A stretch of DNA of 17,567 nucleotides from UBA1049 sp964525815 (GCA_964525815.1 CAZGJQ010000038.1:1-17567), one strand, 5' to 3'. Positions 6,459-14,666 are shown, numbered from the stretch's first letter. The notes: generated by a model from the sequence alone, not told the origin. Numbers and translations: made by a program.

Positions 6459-9149
6459 ATGTCTGAAAACAACAACAAAAAACAAAAAAACCCCAATATT
6501 CCCGAACCCGAGAGCAATACCGAGCCAAAGCACAGCAACGGCGGTAATGCTTCATCGGAAAAAACAAAAATGGTGGATATTACTAAGCTTACAAAAAACA
6601 AAAAAACAAAATCGGGATTCATAAGCTCTATTACTGGCAAAAGAGCTGCCAAGATTACCCTAAAATCCTTTTTGTTCGTGCTGAGGAAAGCGCTCACCTA
6701 TGCTTTAAACATATTTCTTACCGTTCTTCTGGTAGGCGTTATTACGGGAGCGGTTGTTGGGCTTGCCTTCATTATTTATATTAAGAACTACATCGACCCC
6801 GAGTATAACGGACTTGATAACCTGAAGTTCGATTCCTCCCTCTCCTCCAAGATTTATTACGTGGATGAAGGTAATAACGAAATCGAGCTTGAGGAGGATC
6901 GCCTGCACGGAAGCGAGAACAGGCTTTGGGTAGAGTATCAGCTGATACCCAAGCACCTTATAAATGCCTTCGTCGCAGTGGAGGATCAACGATTTTTTGA
7001 GCATGACGGCGTCGATACAAAAAGGACGGCTTCCGCTATTTATAACTTCTTTATACCTACCGATTCCTCCTACGGCGGCGGCTCCACCATTACTCAGCAG
7101 CTTATAAAAAATGTTACGAGAGAAAACGATAATACAATACAAAGAAAGGTACAGGAAATATTCAGAGCTCTCAATGTCGAGGAGAAGTTCGGCAAGGAAG
7201 AGATTCTTGAGATGTACCTGAACACCATCGCCATGTCCCAAAACACTCACGGGGTAAGAGCGGCAGCGGACACTTATTTCGGAAAGGAGCTTATGGATCT
7301 TACGCTTGCCGAGTGTGCGGCGCTTGCTTCAATCGCAAAATCGCCTGTAAGATATGACCCCATAATTAATCCAAAGAACAATTTAGAAAGACGCAACTTA
7401 GTGCTAAGGCTAATGCTCGAGCAGGGCAAAATCAGTCAGGAGGAGTTCGACTTAGCGTATGACGCTCCGCTGGTATTGAGCCGGGATAATCTGTCCGAGT
7501 ATACCGAGAGGGTTCATTCTTACTATATAGATACGGTGCTTGACGATGTTATGGAAGCTCTTATGGAGAGCTTCGGTTACGACAAGACGACCGCCTCAAG
7601 GAAGCTGTATTCTGGAGGTCTGGAAATAGTTACCTGCCTTGACCCTATGGTGCAGGAAACCATGGAGGATGTGTTCTGCGACGAATCCAAATGGCCGGAA
7701 ACGACAGGTATAAAGCCTCAGGCGGCTATGGTGGTTATGGACCCAAAGACCGGGAATATTCTTGGTATTGTCGGAGGCAGAGGTGAAAAAAAGATAAGCC
7801 GCGGACTAAACAGAGCCACGCAGAGCAGACGGCAGTGCGGCTCCGCAATTAAACCGTTATCGGTTTACGGTCTTGCGTTAGACGAGGGTATTTATACCTA
7901 TGCTGGGCCGGTGGACGATGTGCCTACCGTATACTTTGCGGAGTCTAATTCCTACTGGCCGACCAACGCCAATCGGGTATATGAGGGTAGGGTTTCGCTG
8001 AGCTTTGCGATACAGAGATCGCTCAACACGGTTGCGGTATCCACCGTGCAGAAGCTCGGTATTGAAAAAGTATTCAATAACATGACACAAAATATGGGGT
8101 TCACCACCCTTGTCGAAAAGGTTACCTTTGAGGACGGCTCAACCTATTCGGATATGCAGCTCTCTCCGCTGGCACTCGGCTCCTTCACCTACGGTGTAAC
8201 GGTAAGGGAAATGACGCAGGCGTACAATATATTTGCCGCAAACGGTGTTTTTACCAAGGGGCGCACCTTCTATGAGGTGCGGGACAGTAAGGGTGATGTA
8301 ATACTAAAGAATGACGGTGAAAAGAAGGTTGTTTTCACCGATTCCACAGCCTATATAATGACCTCCCTTCTCATGAATGTAGTAACCGGTCCTTACGGAA
8401 CCGCAAGAAGGGATGTCACTCTCAACAGTTCGGGTAACTTCAGCAGCCTTGAGGTTGCCGGAAAAACCGGTAGCACCAACGATAACAAGGATAACTACTT
8501 TGCGGGATACACTCCGGATTATGTTTCCTGCGTATGGTTCGGCTACGACAACAACAAGACCATTGTGGCAAGCGGAAACCCCGCAACCAAGCTCTGGAAC
8601 GAGGTTATGCTCAAGATATACCAGTACCTTGAGGACAACGATATTGAATATACCGAGAAGTTTGAGGTTCCCGCTAACATAGTTACGGGAGTTAGATACT
8701 GCACCATTTCCGGAAAGCTGGCCACCGAGGCTTGCGAAAAGGACTTAATGCACCATTTGGGCGGAATGTCCACCATTGACAACAACGGAGTGTTTACAAA
8801 ATCAACGGTGCCGACCGAGTACTGCGATATGCATATTCCGGTGAAATGGGATACAATAACCCAGGCGGTTTGCTTGGATGACTGCGAATGCCCGGAAGGG
8901 AATCTTATCGATGTGTCGCTCAGGCTTATTACAGACCGGGAATTCATCAAGCAGATCAGAATCAGTGATGCTCAGTATGTATACAGAGAGATCCCCGAGG
9001 GATATGTGTTCCCCACCGACCCGAATGTACCCTTCTTCCAGAATACAATCAGCGAGGGTGTGTACGTCGGTTATTCCGGTTCGGGTAAACCGTATAACAG
9101 GATTTGCTATGAGCATTATAGACCTGAGGTTATTTACCCCTACGATTAA
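6459..9149 (+). CDS. Class A penicillin-binding protein (transglycosylase/transpeptidase, PBP1A type)
   Basis: Bifunctional wall synthase, 896 residues, anchored in the membrane with both enzyme domains outside. Residues 1-70 are a Lys/Asn-rich cytoplasmic tail and about 80-108 a single membrane span. The glycosyltransferase (GT51) domain follows with AVEDQRFFEHDGVD (173-186, catalytic Glu175), YGGGSTITQQLIKN (205-218), Glu233, EILEMYLN (248-255) and SIAKSPVRYDP (291-301). The transpeptidase domain has CGSAIKP with the nucleophile Ser462 and Lys465, the SLN motif (521-523) and the KTGS motif (669-672). The C-terminal 160 residues carry paired cysteines (CTISGKLATEAC and CLDDCEC), as in many clostridial class A enzymes. 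ATG 6459 follows GGAG/GGAAG. Polymerises lipid II and cross-links glycan strands; functionally linked to the upstream murB. Confidence 0.95.
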   Translation: MSENNNKKQKNPNIPEPESNTEPKHSNGGNASSEKTKMVDITKLTKNKKTKSGFISSITGKRAAKITLKSFLFVLRKALTYALNIFLTVLLVGVITGAVVGLAFIIYIKNYIDPEYNGLDNLKFDSSLSSKIYYVDEGNNEIELEEDRLHGSENRLWVEYQLIPKHLINAFVAVEDQRFFEHDGVDTKRTASAIYNFFIPTDSSYGGGSTITQQLIKNVTRENDNTIQRKVQEIFRALNVEEKFGKEEILEMYLNTIAMSQNTHGVRAAADTYFGKELMDLTLAECAALASIAKSPVRYDPIINPKNNLERRNLVLRLMLEQGKISQEEFDLAYDAPLVLSRDNLSEYTERVHSYYIDTVLDDVMEALMESFGYDKTTASRKLYSGGLEIVTCLDPMVQETMEDVFCDESKWPETTGIKPQAAMVVMDPKTGNILGIVGGRGEKKISRGLNRATQSRRQCGSAIKPLSVYGLALDEGIYTYAGPVDDVPTVYFAESNSYWPTNANRVYEGRVSLSFAIQRSLNTVAVSTVQKLGIEKVFNNMTQNMGFTTLVEKVTFEDGSTYSDMQLSPLALGSFTYGVTVREMTQAYNIFAANGVFTKGRTFYEVRDSKGDVILKNDGEKKVVFTDSTAYIMTSLLMNVVTGPYGTARRDVTLNSSGNFSSLEVAGKTGSTNDNKDNYFAGYTPDYVSCVWFGYDNNKTIVASGNPATKLWNEVMLKIYQYLEDNDIEYTEKFEVPANIVTGVRYCTISGKLATEACEKDLMHHLGGMSTIDNNGVFTKSTVPTEYCDMHIPVKWDTITQAVCLDDCECPEGNLIDVSLRLITDREFIKQIRISDAQYVYREIPEGYVFPTDPNVPFFQNTISEGVYVGYSGSGKPYNRICYEHYRPEVIYPYD

Positions 9150-9181
9150 ACTGTATCAGAATCATAGAAAAAGGTATTACA

Positions 9182-9916
9182 ATGATTGACGAATATTTTT
9201 CTCTCGCGCTTGACCTTTCGGTTGCCATGATAAAAAACGGCGGCGAAACATACAGAGCCGAGGAATGCGCAAGGAATATTCTTGCCGCAGGCGGAGCCCA
9301 GGAAATAGAAGTACTTGCGCTCCCCACCGGTATAACCATCACCGCCGGGTACAACGGCAAGAATATAACAAGAGTACGCTCCCTTAAAATGAGAATAAAC
9401 AACCTCGGTAATATTGATTCGATAAATACTATTTCGAGAGAGGTCTCGGCAGGTAAAATGCAGCCTGCCGAGGCTATTTCCGCTTTGCAAAAAATAGAAG
9501 GCAGCCAACGCAGTATTTTCAGAAGGATTATCTTCGCCAGCCTTACCTCCGGCATGTTCACGCTTATGTTCGGGGGGAGCTATACGGAATTTGCGCTTGC
9601 CCTTGTCATCGCTTTTTTTGCCCAGCTCTTTATCGCACAGCTTAAGAGAATCGGTACTGTAGCCTTTCTTTCCAATATGGGAGGAAGCATTTTAACTGCG
9701 CTTACCGCAAGGCTCTTTCTGCTTATTTTTCCCGAAATAAGCATAAGTGTTATAATAATAGGAGGCATAATGCCCATGCTGCCCGGACTTGCAACCATAA
9801 ACGCCATCAGGGATACCCTTTACGGCGATTTGGTTTCGGGAGCGGCAAGAGGTATTGAGGCTCTACTCTCCGCCATTGCAATTGCCGCAGGCGTAGGAAT
9901 TGTGCTCGCTGTATGA
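9182..9916 (+). CDS. ThrE/YjjP-type transporter subunit, large
   Basis: Membrane protein of 244 residues in the ThrE/DUF1212 family (Pfam Putative Thr/Ser exporter, ThrE). Members export threonine and serine in Corynebacterium or, as YjjP with YjjB, succinate in E. coli. Residues 1-115 form the soluble N-terminal domain with NGGETYRAEE (19-28) and LPTGI (48-52). Residues about 116-244 hold four or five membrane segments and the conserved PMLPGLATINAIRD (198-211) followed by GAARGIEALL. It lacks the second half found in fused ThrE proteins; that half is the next gene. ATG 9182 has AAAGG about 7 bases upstream and starts 32 bases after the PBP gene. The substrate cannot be read from sequence: amino acid or dicarboxylate. 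Confidence 0.88.
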   Translation: MIDEYFSLALDLSVAMIKNGGETYRAEECARNILAAGGAQEIEVLALPTGITITAGYNGKNITRVRSLKMRINNLGNIDSINTISREVSAGKMQPAEAISALQKIEGSQRSIFRRIIFASLTSGMFTLMFGGSYTEFALALVIAFFAQLFIAQLKRIGTVAFLSNMGGSILTALTARLFLLIFPEISISVIIIGGIMPMLPGLATINAIRDTLYGDLVSGAARGIEALLSAIAIAAGVGIVLAV

Positions 9917-9928
9917 GAGGTGATTAGC

Positions 9929-10393
9929 TTGGAGCATATCGTTACAATAATATCTGCATTAACAGCTCCTCTGTTTTTTGGGCTGTCTCTTTCCGCACCT
10001 AAACGCTCCCTTTATGTGGCACCCCTTCTCGGTCTTATCGGCTATCTTGTTTTCACCGTTGTACGGAACGCTACGGGAAGCGACTATACCGCCGCTTTTT
10101 TCGGCACACTGGTCGCCTGCCTGCCCGCAGAGGCGTTCGCCCGGATAATAAAGACCCCGGCAACGGTTATTATTTTTATTTCCATAATCCCGCTGGTTCC
10201 CGGTATTATGCTATACCAAACCATGCTTTATTTCGCCGGGAACGACTTTAATTCGGGTTCAACCCAGATTATCCGCACCTTGGTATATTCCGGCTGCATG
10301 GCCATCGCCATAACTCTTTCTGCAATGGTGGGCAAGCTTATTTACACCCCTCTGTTCAAAAAAATCAACGATAAAACACGGAGTAAGCAATGA
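9929..10393 (+). CDS. ThrE/YjjB-type transporter subunit, small
   Basis: Membrane protein of 154 residues matching the C-terminal half of ThrE (YjjB, ThrE_2/DUF3815 type). It has about four or five membrane segments and the family signature IPLVPGIMLYQTM (87-99), then GNDF and a basic C-terminal tail. TTG at 9929 is preferred as the start: GAGAGGTGA sits 5 bases before it and overlaps the stop of the previous gene. The in-frame GTG at 9920 lies inside that ribosome site. The pair with the preceding gene is expected to form one exporter, as YjjP and YjjB do. The stop overlaps the start of the next gene in ATGA, which implies translational coupling. Confidence 0.87.
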   Translation: MEHIVTIISALTAPLFFGLSLSAPKRSLYVAPLLGLIGYLVFTVVRNATGSDYTAAFFGTLVACLPAEAFARIIKTPATVIIFISIIPLVPGIMLYQTMLYFAGNDFNSGSTQIIRTLVYSGCMAIAITLSAMVGKLIYTPLFKKINDKTRSKQ

Positions 10394-11163
10394 CACAACT
10401 GACTAAATCAATATTCCTTGTGTTCGACCCCTCTAAGGAGCTTGAGTATTGCGCTGAGGCGATAAAAAACGCAGGCTTTTCGCACACCTTTCTTTGGTGG
10501 GGCAGAGGGGAGGACGACCGTTTCCGCCAAATAGATATTTGCGACAGGCTCGGGCTTGAAATCGAAACCGCTCATACCTCGTTCGAGAGCATCAACTCCA
10601 TGTGGCTGGAAGGAGCGGAGGGGGAAGGGATAACCGATTACCTTGTGCAGAGCGTACGGGAGGCAAGGGAATGCGGAATACCCGTGCTTATTGTTCATCT
10701 CTCAAGCAGCTTCACTCCCCCGCCCCGTAATACTCTCGGGCTCTCTCGTTACAGAAGGGTTTGCGAGGAAGCGGAAAAGCAGGGCGTTATAATAGCGTTT
10801 GAGAACCTTCGCAGAACGGAATACCTTGATTATATAATGGAAAACATATCCTCCCCCGCAAGGAGGTTCTGCTTTGACTGCGGCCACGAATTTCTTTATA
10901 ACAACGGTATGGGAGTGCTGGAGAAGCATGCTTCCGAGCTGGTTGCGTTTCACCTGCATGATAATTTCGGGGAGGAGGACGACCACCTTCTGCCCTTTGA
11001 GGGCAGGATTGATTGGACCGACCTTGCCGGAAGGATTTCTAAGCTAAAAAAAGTCCCTCCGCTTACACTTGAGGTAATGCAAAGGAACTCCGAGCCGGAT
11101 TTTGCGGAGCGGGCGTTTGAGTGCGTCTGCCGCATAGAATCGCTTGTAAACAAAAACGTATAA
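10390..11163 (+). CDS. Sugar phosphate isomerase/epimerase-like TIM-barrel protein
   Basis: Xylose-isomerase-like TIM barrel (AP endonuclease 2 superfamily), 257 residues, cytoplasmic. The expected metal ligands sit at strand ends: Glu138 in IAFENL, Asp163 and His166 in FDCGHE, His188/His190 with Asp191 in AFHLHDN, and Glu228 in LTLEVM. His62 in TAHTSFE is also typical. Members isomerise or epimerise sugars and inositols, or act as AP endonucleases; the sequence alone does not say which. ATG overlaps the stop of the YjjB-like gene by four bases. The substrate might be related to whatever that transporter moves, but this is only inference. The stop at 11161-11163 lies 3 bases from the convergent spoIIP stop. 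Confidence 0.85.
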   Translation: MTQLTKSIFLVFDPSKELEYCAEAIKNAGFSHTFLWWGRGEDDRFRQIDICDRLGLEIETAHTSFESINSMWLEGAEGEGITDYLVQSVREARECGIPVLIVHLSSSFTPPPRNTLGLSRYRRVCEEAEKQGVIIAFENLRRTEYLDYIMENISSPARRFCFDCGHEFLYNNGMGVLEKHASELVAFHLHDNFGEEDDHLLPFEGRIDWTDLAGRISKLKKVPPLTLEVMQRNSEPDFAERAFECVCRIESLVNKNV

Positions 11164-11166
11164 ATT

Positions 11167-12234
11167 CTATTTTATATCAATCATCTCTGCAAACGCCGCT
11201 GCAAACAGCCTTGCGGCGTTTTTTGCTTCGTCAATCGTGTTTCCGCAGGAGCCCACCTCAAGCAGAATGCTTCCGGGAGAAAGCTGTTGGTTAAAGCTTG
11301 CGCTCCTGAGCTGTATGGGACGTGCAAAGGTGGGATATTTCTCGTTCATAATGCTCTGCAGCGCTACTCCCACGGTTAAGTTTTTTCTCCAGTCCGGATG
11401 ATTTGCGCCTCCCTGATTAGTGCCGATGACCAGCATAACCTGAGCAACCCTTTCCCCGTTTATCTCGGTAATCGGTTTCTGGTTAACCCCCTCGCTGGTA
11501 AACACCGCATCCCTATGTAGGTCAATCACATATTTTATAGAAGGATTTGCCGCAAGCGCCTCGGCAACCGCTCTTTTTGAATTCGAGTATGCGGCGCTGT
11601 AGCTCTCTTTGTCATGCATACAGGTGTCGTGCAGGGTTTTTATACCCCTTGATTCCAGCTCTGCGGCAAGCAGGGCTCCTATCGCCACCACATTTTTTTC
11701 GGTATCCTCGGAGCGAAAGGTCTCGTCCTTGGTATAATACTCTATTCCGGAAGCCAAAAAGCTCTCGGTACCGTGTGTATGTACAATCAGCACCACAGGC
11801 TCTTCGGTTAAGCTGTTGTCAATAGGAAAGGGTCTGTTGAGATAATTATACAAGTCAACCTCGTAATCCGTTCGATTTATAAGATTAAGCCTTGGCTTGT
11901 CCTCAAATGTATACCAGCACAGGTTGACCGCTCTTACATATTCCGCACCCTCAATGTCCTCCAGGGAGGGAATCTTGGGCTCACTCTCATAATCAAAGCC
12001 CAAAACCGCCGAAAACGATTCCCCCATAAGCGGAACAAGCCTCGTTTCACGAGGCGCGCCTGCCGAGCCGCTTGCGTCCGCCTGCTCGGTAAGAATAAGC
12101 GCAAGCGACTCGGGCAACGCTCTGGCAATTGCGGGTATCGAAAGGAAGATTGCGGTAATAATCATAACAGACAGAAAGAGAATACCATACCTTTTTATAC
12201 TCTGCCTTTGACGGTAGCTTAAACGATTGCGCAT
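11167..12234 (-). CDS. spoIIP: Stage II sporulation protein P (SpoIIP)
   Basis: Peptidoglycan amidase/endopeptidase of the engulfment complex (with SpoIID and SpoIIM), anchored in the mother-cell membrane. With the ATG at 12234 it has 355 residues: an N-terminal basic stretch, a membrane span near 17-38, a variable spacer, then the catalytic domain. Motifs are IVHTHGTES (150-158), DLHRDAV (238-244), IGTNQGGANHPDW (270-282) and LLEVGSCGNT with Glu326 (324-333). The start at 12234 is chosen because AAAGGAGA sits 6 bases before it; the in-frame TTG at 12303 has no ribosome site. It lies 115 bases after gpr on the same strand, an arrangement conserved in spore formers. No minus-strand terminator is seen after its stop. 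Confidence 0.95.
   Translation of the reverse strand: MRNRLSYRQRQSIKRYGILFLSVMIITAIFLSIPAIARALPESLALILTEQADASGSAGAPRETRLVPLMGESFSAVLGFDYESEPKIPSLEDIEGAEYVRAVNLCWYTFEDKPRLNLINRTDYEVDLYNYLNRPFPIDNSLTEEPVVLIVHTHGTESFLASGIEYYTKDETFRSEDTEKNVVAIGALLAAELESRGIKTLHDTCMHDKESYSAAYSNSKRAVAEALAANPSIKYVIDLHRDAVFTSEGVNQKPITEINGERVAQVMLVIGTNQGGANHPDWRKNLTVGVALQSIMNEKYPTFARPIQLRSASFNQQLSPGSILLEVGSCGNTIDEAKNAARLFAAAFAEMIDIK
11192..11224 (+). terminator. Intrinsic terminator of the plus-strand operon inside spoIIP
   Basis: Arms AACGCCGC (11192-11199) and GCGGCGTT (11213-11220) with a 13-base loop, followed by a run of six T residues (11219-11224). On the plus strand this is a strong rho-independent terminator about 30 bases after the TIM-barrel gene. 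It lies entirely within the 3' coding region of the convergent spoIIP, where it encodes an Ala-rich helix. Confidence 0.8.
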
Positions 12235-12349
12235 ATTAATTCTCCTTTTTTCGGTTGCCGCTTCTTTAGACTCCACTGCCTTCTTTTTGTAGATTATATT
12301 CAAGGCAAAGCGTTCATATTCCGCAGCACCGCAAAAAGGTAATGCATTA

Positions 12350-13291
12350 TTATGTCAGATATTCCCCCATGTCCTTTATATCTATGCCCCTGTGCAGAGA
12401 AAGATTTATTGCGGTGGAAATAAGCCTTGCGGTCTCTCGGGTTATAACATCGCTCTCCTTTGGTGTAATGAACATATTCCTGCCGCTGCCTGACATAAGC
12501 TTATCTATTATTTTGTCATATACCTCGTCCGAGCCTTGCTTTGAATCCGCCGCCATCTCCTCCAATAGGTCGTATGCGAGTGTGGCCGCATCCACCACGG
12601 TGGGTACACCAATGGAGACAACGGGCACACCGAGACTATGAGCGTTCATCTCAGCTCGGTTGTTCGCAACCCCCGCACCCGGTTTTATGCCCGTGTCCGA
12701 TAGCTGAACGGTGGTCGCAAGTCTGGAGAGCTTTCTGGACGCAAGCGCATCTATAAGAATAACGCAATAGGGACTTACCTTTTCGGAAACGCTTTTGATA
12801 ATCTCAGCGCTCTCTATTCCTGTCTGCCCCAGCACTCCGGGGCTTATGGCGGCTATGCTCCCAAAGCCTATTTTATCATAGAGCTCACGGTTGAGCGAAC
12901 GGATATGCCGAGTTATTATAACCTTCGATACAACCCTGGGACCTATGGAATCGGGAGTTATTTCCATATTGCCCAAGCCTCCTATTAGAACGCACTTGTC
13001 CTCCTGCGGCTCGGGCAGCAGTTTTTGGAGAACACCGGAGAGCACCTTTGCGGTCTTATTAAAACGCTCGTTGTCGTACTGCCAAACCCTTCCTATGTCC
13101 ACGGTGGTATAAATACCCGCCGCTTTCCCGGTAAGCTGCTCCCCCTCCCCCTCCTTGACCTCGGCTGTTGTTACCATAATCCCGTCTATTTCGTTTTCGT
13201 TGACTATAACACCATCAGCCCTGCCTTTTTCGCTGTTGATTTCATGCGCCTCCAGCGCAAGGTCGGTTCTTTTTCTGATTGTATTGTTCAT
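12350..13291 (-). CDS. gpr: Germination protease GPR
   Basis: Spore protease that degrades small acid-soluble spore proteins during germination; peptidase family A25, made as a zymogen in the forespore. 313 residues. The N-terminal RTDLALEAHE (8-17) contains the autoprocessing region. GGLGNMEITPDSIGP (104-118, Asp114) and VILIDALASR (177-186, Asp181) carry the two aspartates matching those implicated in catalysis in Bacillus megaterium GPR. TGIKPGAGVANNR (200-212) and GVPTVVDAATL (228-238) are also characteristic. ATG 13291 has GAGG 6 bases upstream. It diverges from rpsT and is followed by spoIIP. Forespore-specific sigma control is expected from the family, but I could not identify a convincing SigG promoter in the gap. 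Confidence 0.96.
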   Translation of the reverse strand: MNNTIRKRTDLALEAHEINSEKGRADGVIVNENEIDGIMVTTAEVKEGEGEQLTGKAAGIYTTVDIGRVWQYDNERFNKTAKVLSGVLQKLLPEPQEDKCVLIGGLGNMEITPDSIGPRVVSKVIITRHIRSLNRELYDKIGFGSIAAISPGVLGQTGIESAEIIKSVSEKVSPYCVILIDALASRKLSRLATTVQLSDTGIKPGAGVANNRAEMNAHSLGVPVVSIGVPTVVDAATLAYDLLEEMAADSKQGSDEVYDKIIDKLMSGSGRNMFITPKESDVITRETARLISTAINLSLHRGIDIKDMGEYLT

Positions 13292-13375
13292 ATTTACCTC
13301 GTTAAACGATATTTTTTGCTCTGTTAAGTTATTTTACCTAATAATAAAAAAAATATAATTTTTCGGATTTAGGTA

Positions 13376-13404
13376 TTGCAAAAAGCAAACAAGTGTGATA
13401 TTAT
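13376..13404 (+). promoter_or_regulatory. SigA-type promoter of rpsT
   Basis: TTGCAA (13376-13381), a 17-base spacer, then TATTAT (13399-13404). Transcription should start near 13411, leaving a leader of about 30 bases that ends in the AAAGGAGGTGA ribosome site at 13425-13435. Confidence 0.75.
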
Positions 13405-13440
13405 ATCTTAGTCCGATTTAGGGTAAAGGAGGTGAGTTGC

Positions 13441-13704
13441 GTGCCAAATATAAAGTCCGCAAAGAAAAGAGTTAAGGTTACCGAGACCAAAACGTTACAG
13501 AATAAAATGTTTAAGACAAGCCTAAAAACATCTGTCAAAAAATACACGGCTGCACTTGCTGAAGGTAACAAGGAGCTTGCTTCCAAGACCTACCTTGAAG
13601 CGGTCAGCAAAATAGACAAGGCTGTTTCCAAGGGCATTATTCACAAGAACAATGCAGCAAGGAAAAAGAGCCAGTTTACCTTGATGCTGAACAAGCTGTC
13701 CTGA
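13441..13704 (+). CDS. rpsT: 30S ribosomal protein S20
   Basis: Primary 16S rRNA-binding protein of the small subunit, 87 residues, the usual length. It starts MPNIKSAKKRVKV, is strongly basic and helical throughout, and has the S20 C-terminal signature with IHKNNAARKKS (around 70-80). GTG at 13441 is the start: it gives the family N-terminus and follows AAAGGAGGTGA by 5 bases. No plus-strand terminator with a T run is seen before the tRNA genes 100 bases downstream, so the tRNA genes may be cotranscribed with it. Confidence 0.96.
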   Translation: MPNIKSAKKRVKVTETKTLQNKMFKTSLKTSVKKYTAALAEGNKELASKTYLEAVSKIDKAVSKGIIHKNNAARKKSQFTLMLNKLS

Positions 13705-13777
13705 GGTTCTGTGGTGTTCCGGTATTTAAGGCAGAGCAAATCGGCTCGTATAAAATAAACGCTATATGAGGACAAAA

Positions 13778-13800
13778 AACAGAGCGCAGACTGCTCTGTT
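13778..13800 (-). terminator. Hairpin before tRNA-Gly, terminator-like on the minus strand
   Basis: Arms AACAGAGC (13778-13785) and GCTCTGTT (13793-13800) with a 7-base loop. Read leftward it is followed by a T run and looks like an intrinsic terminator. Read rightward there is no T run, and it ends 4 bases before tRNA-Gly. No leftward gene is known just to its right. Confidence 0.45.
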
Positions 13801-13804
13801 ACGT

Positions 13805-13878
<74 letters not shown>

Positions 13879-13885
13879 CATATTT

Positions 13886-13962
13886 GTGCTTTTAGCTCAG
13901 CCGGATAGAGCAACTGCCTTCTAAGCAGTAGGTCGGGGGTTCGAGTCCCTCAAGGCACGCCA
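13886..13962 (+). tRNA. tRNA-Arg (anticodon TCT)
   Basis: Acceptor GTGCTTT pairs with AAGGCAC (one G-T pair). The anticodon stem ACTGC/GCAGT frames CTTCTAA, giving anticodon TCT for AGA/AGG codons. T-loop GTTCGAGTC, discriminator G, CCA encoded. Confidence 0.96.
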
Positions 13963-13965
13963 TGC

Positions 13966-14043
13966 GGTGGATATAGCTCAGGTGGTTAGAGTATCAGGTT
14001 GTGGCCCTGAGGGTCGCCGGTTCAAGTCCGGTTATCCACCCCA
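13966..14043 (+). tRNA. tRNA-His (anticodon GTG)
   Basis: Acceptor GTGGATA pairs with TATCCAC. The extra G at -1 (13966) faces discriminator C, the identity element of tRNA-His. The anticodon stem TCAGG/CCTGA frames TTGTGGC, giving GTG. CCA is encoded at 14041-14043. Confidence 0.96.
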
Positions 14044-14075
14044 AAAATTCGCATATAGCGCAATATGTTATGCGG

Positions 14076-14155
14076 TGAACAGCGAACAAAGAACACATGA
14101 ATTAAGGCAAAAAACCTTTGTTTTAAGAATTGTTCGGTTCGGTGTTCATTTTTTT
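14076..14155 (+). terminator. Probable terminator of the Gly-Arg-His tRNA unit
   Basis: TGAACA (14076-14081) pairs with TGTTCA (14143-14148), with a further AACAA/TTGTT pairing inside, and seven T residues follow (14149-14155). The stem is long and interrupted, so this is less certain than a compact hairpin. The rest of the gap to 14202 is AT-rich and probably holds the tRNA-Pro promoter; I see no clean -35/-10 pair. Confidence 0.5.
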
Positions 14156-14202
14156 AATCATTACATATTTATATTACTTTTTAGTCATTTTAGTATACAT
14201 TA

Positions 14203-14279
14203 CGAGGCGTAGCTCAGTTTGGTAGAGTGCTTGCTTTGGGAGCAAGATGCCGCAGGTTCAAGTCCTGTCGCCTCGACCA
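14203..14279 (+). tRNA. tRNA-Pro (anticodon TGG)
   Basis: Acceptor CGAGGCG pairs with CGCCTCG. The anticodon stem CTTGC/GCAAG frames TTTGGGA, giving TGG for CCA codons. T-loop GTTCAAGTC, discriminator A, CCA encoded at 14277-14279. Confidence 0.96.
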
Positions 14280-14301
14280 CCAGCTTGAAGCCGGACACAT
14301 T

Positions 14302-14337
14302 ATCGCGCACCAAGGTAGGTGCGTGATTTTTCTTTTT
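14302..14337 (+). terminator. Intrinsic terminator of tRNA-Pro(TGG)
   Basis: Arms ATCGCGCACC (14302-14311) and GGTGCGTGAT (14318-14327), loop AAGGTA, one G-T pair, then a T-rich tract. The stretch 14338-14487 beyond it holds no gene I can support. Confidence 0.85.
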
Positions 14338-14487
14338 ATGCACATTTGCACATGCCGAGACGGTAAGCTCTTTTCTATTATATCAGGTTCCTTTTCATTG
14401 AACATTATTTTATCGAGCTTTCCAGACCATTATACTTTTAGCTCGGTAAGGGAAAAATAATGTGCCCTTCCTAAATCAAAATAATAA

Positions 14488-14525
14488 AAAACCGTTGATT
14501 TATTCAGTAAAATCAACGGTTTTTT
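14488..14525 (-). terminator. Symmetric terminator after tRNA-Pro(CGG)
   Basis: Arms ACCGTTGATT (14491-14500) and AATCAACGGT (14511-14520), with A residues on the left and T residues on the right. It works on paper in both directions. Read leftward it begins directly after the encoded CCA of the minus-strand tRNA-Pro; read rightward it blocks transcription from the plus-strand tRNA side. Confidence 0.85.
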
Positions 14526-14601
14526 GGTCGGAGTGAAAGGATTTGAACCTTCGGCCTCTTGGTCCCGAACCAAGCGCTCTACCAAGCTGAGCCACACCCC
14601 G
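14525..14601 (-). tRNA. tRNA-Pro (anticodon CGG)
   Basis: On the minus strand, acceptor CGGGGTG pairs with CACTCCG (one G-T pair). The anticodon stem CTTGG/CCAAG frames TTCGGGA, giving CGG for CCG codons. T-loop GTTCAAATC, discriminator A, CCA encoded at 14527-14525. It complements the TGG isoacceptor on the other strand. Confidence 0.96.
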
Positions 14602-14636
14602 ATATTTTTGTTAGTACCATTAAAAGCACAAGCGTT

Positions 14637-14666
14637 ATTATAATACAGTACGGTTGTCTTTGTCAA
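14637..14666 (-). promoter_or_regulatory. Promoter of tRNA-Pro(CGG) overlapping the ruvX stop
   Basis: Read on the minus strand: consensus TTGACA (14666-14661), an 18-base spacer, consensus TATAAT (14642-14637). The ruvX stop codon TGA (14665-14663) lies inside the -35 hexamer. The predicted start is near 14630, about 29 bases before the mature tRNA. Confidence 0.75.

Noticed and set aside
12235..12303. Longer SpoIIP start at TTG 12303
   Set aside because: No ribosome site precedes it, whereas ATG 12234 has AAAGGAGA at 6 bases and places the membrane span near the N-terminus as in the family.
14338..14487. Short ORFs and a weak inverted repeat between the tRNA-Pro genes
   Set aside because: The ORFs run into tRNA sequence or lack ribosome sites, and the repeat has a long loop; nothing supports a gene.
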